Below, piece by piece: positions 59,287 through 64,000 of a DNA stretch of 64,000 bases; the stretch's first letter is position 1; the number at the start of each line of letters is the position of its first letter. The notes beneath the pieces are model-generated. The model had not been told where the DNA came from and searched no databases. It worked only from the letters and a program-made list of their open reading frames with translations. Origin of the DNA: Iris pallida (taxonomy: Eukaryota > Streptophyta > Magnoliopsida > Asparagales > Iridaceae). The stretch is taken from contig JANAVB010023996.1 of NCBI GenBank assembly GCA_029216955.1, positions 17,102,142 through 17,166,141 on the forward strand, in the 5' to 3' direction. The translations under genes and the position numbers were made by a program.

Positions 59287-59668
59287 AGCACGTGTTAGCT
59301 CGATTGCACTTTACTTACTGTCTGCCTACGGGCTGTAGCATGATTAACAAATCCTAGGGTTGATCATGTATGACTGAAACTCTTGCTAGTCTTCATATTT
59401 TGTATGACTAGCTTCATGATCATCCAAATATGTAATGTATGGGATGCCTTACTATTGTATATTTGGTGCTCTGACATCTTGTAAATGTTATTACTTGCCT
59501 GAGATTGAGACAATAGGCTTATTCGTGACCATAAGAGACGGATGGCTTATAGTTAAACCCTCATGTATCTAGACAGCCGTGACCGTATAGCGAGGTGGGT
59601 TGCACTTCAATATACGTAGCTGGCTATATTCGTCCCCACTCTCCAGTATTCTGGTTCTGGGGCGTACA

Positions 59669-59700
59669 TGGTTTAAGTGGTGGCCCATGCAGGTCTTTAA
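59669..59700 (+). promoter_or_regulatory. Post-LTR conserved block of E3
   Basis: tggtttaa then GTGGTGGCCCATGCAGGTC, matching E0-E2. Confidence 0.5.
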
Positions 59701-59879
59701 ATCAAGATATGTGAGGTTTTACCGAATAGATATCTCAATCAGCACTCGTCCTTGATCTCTGTTCGTATCTCTAACTCCCTAAAATCTTGACCTGACCACA
59801 TGCTTGTGTCTTTGATCTGTCTTGGTCCTTCCTTATTGTTCCCTGTGTCGTCTTCTTCAGTGGCATTATTCCTGGTCCT

Positions 59880-61013
59880 ACCGATCGGCAAGGCGGAGCA
59901 CCTCCCGTGGACCAGCAGCAACCTGGAGATCAAGCCCAGCGTTCAGGAGTAGCCTCCAGAGTCATGTCTACTGGGGGTCAAGAGCCACCAGTTCAGCAGC
60001 CAGTTCAGCCAGTCCAGCCTGCAGAGCCTGACGATGGCACGTTGGTGGGTCTCATCAGGACATTGTTAGCATCTCAAGATCGTCGGGGCGACGCCCTGCA
60101 CCAGGCAGTACAAGATGCTCTGAACAGAGGCGGTCATCCAGGGAGCTAGGCAGCCAACAACTTCAAGCGTTTGAACCCTCCCTTCTTCGATGGCAGCAAA
60201 GATGCGATTGTCGCAGAGCTTGGCTGCAGGATACAGAAGTGATTCTAGAAGCGGCGAAGACGCCCGAGAATGAGAAGGTGGCGGTAGTACGCCTACAGTT
60301 ATTAGATCTTGCCCGCAGCTGGTGGGCGGCACAGGCCGTTGGATTAGTGGCACCTGTTGCGTGGGCAGTATTCCGCGAGAGATTTCAGACCAAGTACTTC
60401 GACGCTGTAGCTCGGTACAATCTACAGACGAGGTTCAACAATCTAAAGTAGATGGACAAGACGGTTGACGGATATGCAGCTTAATTTTCGAGACTTAGTT
60501 GATTTGCTTCCCTTGGTAGCGACCGAGTTCGACAGAGCCCAGCAGTTCCAGCAGGGGATCCATCTAGAGATTTTACTGACAATAGAGCAGTTTGAGCATC
60601 AGACTTTTGATGCGGTATTGAGAGCATCCAGGAGGCACGAGTATACCTCCCAGAGGATCGTGGACAGGATCGGAGGTCGAAAGCGATCTCATGGCCACAT
60701 GAATCAGTCTTCAGCACCATCCCGGGCAGCTAGGGCTTTGACAATTGGAACCCCGAGGCGGGCGACCTCAGTGACGTCGATTCAACATTCAACCTCGACG
60801 AACCCTCAGCAGCAGAAGAAGAAGCACTCTTCCGCAGTGGGATGTTCACATTGCGGGAAGCCAGGACACGTGGTGTCAGAATGTCACAGGGCGCAGGGAT
60901 TGTGCCTGGCTTGTGGGGCAGCTGATCACAAGATAGGATCCTGCCCGAATAGGGGTAGTTCATCATCGTCTAACTTTACTAGTCCTTCGGTGAGAGGACC
61001 ATCACCAGTCTAG
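59880..61013 (+). pseudogene. E3 gag
   Basis: Opens near a cgtcttcttcag acceptor-like site (59851-59862) with a Gln/Pro-rich N terminus. The gag core is split: FKRLNPPFFDGSKD (near 60165), then KVAVVRLQLLDLARSWWAA (60280-60340), FQTKYFDAVARYNLQTRF and HLEILLTIEQFEHQTFDAVLRASRRHEYTSQR. Zinc knuckles CSHCGKPGHVVSECH and CLACGAADHKIGSCP are both intact (60844-60950). Stops after GHPGS (60147-60149), at 60449-60451 and at 61011-61013, plus frameshifts near 60230 and 60480, make it a pseudogene. Confidence 0.9.
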
Positions 61014-61171
61014 CAACAACAACAGTATCAACCTCATAGGCCATTATCGGCGCAGGTACAAGCCTTCCAGCAGTAATACCCCCAGCAGTATGCATAAGCC
61101 AAGACCCTGATTCAGAGCAGACAAAGAGGTTTTAGCTGAGGGGACCCGTACCCAGAGGACATGGTCAGGCG

Positions 61172-64000
61172 ATGGCGATGACCATAGAAGAAGGATTGGC
61201 ACCAGGTGAGGTAGTGGCAGGTACCATTCTCGTCAACTCCTTCCTAGTATCAGCGTTATTTGATTCTGGTACATCGCATTCATTTATGTCTGTACGATTC
61301 ACGACACGGATAGGACTGGAGCTCGAGTCATTATCAGTAAGGCTTAATATACTTACTGGTAACGGTCTTGTGGGAGTAGATAGAGTGTTTTCCTCGTATC
61401 GGATCGTAGTTAGCGGTAGAAAGTTCCCCGCTAGACTGATAGAGTTTCCAATGGCCGATTATGATGTGGTTTTAGGGATGGATTGGTTAAGGAACCAGTA
61501 TGCTAGGATAGACTGCCATGTTGGCAGGGTTTAGCATTCCAGGTGAGCCAGAGTTTTCCTTTTCCGGAGACGAAGTTGAACCTTCTCCTCCAGTATTGCG
61601 GATGGCAGTAGCAGCAGTACAGTTACCCCGGATCGAGGAGTTTCCAAATGTTTTCCCAAAAGAGCTTCTAGGAATGCCACCAGAGCGAGAGATCGAGTTT
61701 ACTATCGACTTGATCCCAGGGACACCCCTAGAATCGGAGAGAGTCTACAGGATGGCGCCGTCAGTTAGAGATATTGTACAAGATGATTGAAGAACTCAGG
61801 ACCAAGGGATTCATCCGTGCTAGTGGATTGCCTTGGGGAGCCCCGATGCTTCTTGTGAAAAAGAAAGATAGTACATCCAGATTATGTGTAGATTATCGTA
61901 CCTTGAACTCAGTGACAATCAAGAAAAGATACCCTCTCTCGAGGATAGATGACTTGTTTGATCAACTCAAGGGGGCAGCAGTATTCTCGAAGATTGACTT
62001 ACGATCAGGATACCATCAGATCAGAGTCAGAGAGCAGGACATCCCGAAGACAGCTTTCAGATCTAGATATAGGCATTGGGAGTTCCTTGTTATGCCAATT
62101 GGAGCAACCAATGCGCCGGCTGTATTCATGGACCTCATGAATCGTATCTTCATGCCTTATTTGGATCAGTTCGTGATTATGTTCCTAGACGACATCCTGG
62201 TCTACAGCAAGAGTGAAGCGGAGCATGAGCAGCATCTCAGAGTTGTCCTCCAGATTCTCAGAGAGCACCAGTTGTACACGAAGTTTAGTAAATGCGAGTT
62301 CTGGCTCGATCGCATTTCATACTTGGGTCATATCATCACCAGAGGAGGAGTAGAAGTGGATCCCCAGAAGACTGTGGCTATTGAGACATGGCCAGTACCT
62401 GGCACAATTGTAGAAGTTCGCAGTTTCTTGGCTTGGCCGGCTACTACCGGCGATTTATTTCAGACTTTGCTCGGATTTCAGCGCCATTGACCCAGTTGAC
62501 CCGTAAGGATGTGCAGTTTGCTTGGACATCATAATGTCAGGATTCTTTTGAGAAGTTGAAGCGAGGTTTGATAACGGCACCCATTCTCATGCTTTCCGAT
62601 GGGACCGGAGGATTTTCAGTATATTGTGATGCTTCAGGCAGAGGTTTAGGATGTATTTTGATGCAGCATGGAAAGGTAATAGCTTATGCGTCACGTCAAC
62701 TTCGTGATCATGAGAGGAACTACCCGACCCATGACTTAGAGTTGGCAGCAGTAGTGTTTGCACTTAAGCTTTAGAGCCATTATTTGTATGGAGACCGGGT
62801 AGAGATTTTCATCGACCACAAGAGCCTGAAGTATGTTTTTACTCAGAAGGATCTTAACATGCATCAGAGAAGGTGACTAGAGCTACTTGTGGATTATGAT
62901 GTTAACCTGCAATATCACCCAGGGAAGGCCAATGTAGTAGCAGATGCATTGAGCAGAAGAGCTGGAGTTATTTTTTAACAGCACAACCAGAGTTATTAGC
63001 AGATCTTCAGAAGATGGGTATAGAAGTTGTCCTTCCTACCAATGTGGCATTGATGGCCAGCCTACAAGTTCAGTCCACTATAGTCGAGAGGATCCAGATG
63101 GCGTAGTCAACAGATTCCAAGCTTCAGCGACTCAGAGCAGAGTGTGAGGCAGGACGATGGCCAGAGTTATACATTCATGAAGATGGTACACTTTGGTATG
63201 GGAGGCATCTTTGTGTACCTAGTGGAGATATCAGACATGAGATCATGGCAGAAGCTCACAGTTCTCAGTATTCGATTCATCCGAGCGGTACAAAGATGTA
63301 CCGTGATATCCGTCAGCACTTTTGGGAGAATGGAATGAAGAGGGAGATAGCCCGGTTTGTCTCTCGGTATTTGGTTTGCCAACAAGTTAAAGCTGAGCAT
63401 CAGAGATCGGCTGGACTTCTTCAGCCCTTGCCGATTCCAGAATGGAAGTGGGAGCATATCACCATGGATTTCGGGACTGGATTACCTAGGTCCCCGGCCG
63501 AAAGAGATGCTATTTGGGTTATTATAGACAGGCTCACGAAGGTGGCATACTTTCTCCCTTTCAGAGTTGGTCAGTCGACGGCTCAGCTAGCAGAGATGTA
63601 CCTCAGGCAAATTATCAAATTTCACGGTGTACCAGTCAGTATCACCTCGGACAGAGATTCAAGATTTACGTCGCACTTTTGGCACAGTCTGCAAGAGTGT
63701 TTGGGAACTCACCTCCAGTTCATCTCAGCTTATCGTCAGCAGACAGATGGTCAGTCAGAGCGTACCATATGAACCTTAGAAGATATGTTGAGATCTTGTA
63801 CGCTCGACTTCGATGGTTCGTGGGAGGATCACCTGTACCTGGTGGAGTTCTCGTACAACAACAGTTTCCAAGCCAGTATTCAGATGGCACCATTCGAGGC
63901 ACTGTATGGTAGGAAGTACATATCCCCGCTAGCATGGGACGATATTGGAGAGAGGCAGATGCTCTGTTCGGAAATGATTACTCAGACAGTTGAGGTGGTC
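61172..64000 (+). pseudogene. E3 pol: protease, RT, RNase H, integrase (partial)
   Basis: Protease near 61255 (LFDSGTSHSFMS). RT from about 61690, with a frameshift near 61780: [18 protein letters not shown] and [13 protein letters not shown] (DD near 62190). A second frameshift near 62430 follows RSFLA. RNase H (62556-62880) has [19 protein letters not shown], with stops at 62772-62774 and near 62876. Integrase from 63245 has [32 protein letters not shown] and QQTDGQSER; the last is at 63735-63765, followed by a TGA. One of the His codons of the YHPQTDGQ block reads Arg. The remainder to 64000 matches the LVEFSYNN and GRK segments of E1. Confidence 0.92.

Larger units (their letters stand above)
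56291..59668 (+). repeat. 5' LTR of E3
   Basis: TGTAACGTTCG to GGGGCGTACA; 3,378 bp, or about 2,660 bp without the hAT-like insertion. Homologous to the solo LTR 37896-40603, apart from the tandem-repeat cassette. Confidence 0.9.
56291..64000 (+). mobile_element. E3: Ty3/gypsy chromovirus, degraded, cut by the window end
   Basis: The 5' LTR (56291-59668) is followed by the conserved post-LTR block and a decayed gag-pol in the usual chromovirus order. It ends inside integrase at 64000, so the 3' LTR and right TSD cannot be seen. Many stops and frameshifts make it older than E1 and E2. Confidence 0.92.

Overview
The window is plant nuclear DNA of the repeat-rich, heterochromatin-like kind. Every recognisable coding stretch belongs to a transposable element: Ty3/gypsy chromoviruses with a C-terminal chromodomain (Tekay/Del type), a plant L1-type LINE with DUF4283 and zf-RVT domains, a CACTA (En/Spm) DNA transposon and several hAT-like non-autonomous elements. 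I see no convincing host gene, tRNA or rRNA. The species cannot be named from this; an angiosperm with a large genome fits best.

The layout is a nest that can be unpacked from target-site duplications (TSDs). The outermost and oldest unit (called E0 here) is a minus-strand LTR element at 3649-55519 with near-matching 5-bp flanks (ggtat/ggtac). Without its insertions it is about 7.5 kb: two LTRs of about 3.1 kb around only about 1.36 kb of internal DNA. That DNA holds a decayed gag and no pol, so it looks like a gag-only, non-autonomous (TR-GAG-like) element. Inserted into E0 are: (a) a 20.3-kb CACTA element at 5708-25970 (TSD tct); (b) a LINE at about 26592-32665; (c) a 3.9-kb solo LTR at 33790-37654 (TSD gctat); (d) a 2.7-kb solo LTR at 37896-40603 (degenerate TSD gatga/gctga); (e) a full-length minus-strand chromovirus, E2, at 40945-52337 (TSD taagg). 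The CACTA element itself carries a 2.7-kb solo LTR at 8194-10853 (TSD aatag) and a full-length plus-strand chromovirus, E1, at 14114-25106 (TSD taatg). A third chromovirus, E3 (plus strand), begins at 56291 and runs off the right end; its 5' LTR contains a 710-bp hAT-like element (TSD agcacgtg).

The left flank (1-3648) holds palindromic GGACTGCC arrays, a probable TIR element and two inverted copies of one hAT-like family, one with a perfect 8-bp TSD. The right flank of E0 (55520-56290) shows no recognisable feature.

All coding regions are broken. E1 and E2 keep almost intact gag-pol frames; most of their premature stops fit C-to-T or G-to-A changes, as expected of methylated DNA. E3 is much more decayed. 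The CACTA element keeps both termini, the two ends of its TNPD-type transposase and a TNPA-like gene, but not the TNPD catalytic core. The LINE reverse transcriptase has YADY where YADD is expected. Points most worth following up are a hypervariable hairpin-rich tandem-repeat cassette at one conserved position in the LTRs of this chromovirus lineage, a roughly 590-bp near-perfect hairpin just upstream of the CACTA transposase, a 19-nt block after the LTR shared by four element families, gag frames with no upstream ATG but with an acceptor-like junction, and the gag-only E0 sharing its PPT and post-LTR signals with the autonomous elements.
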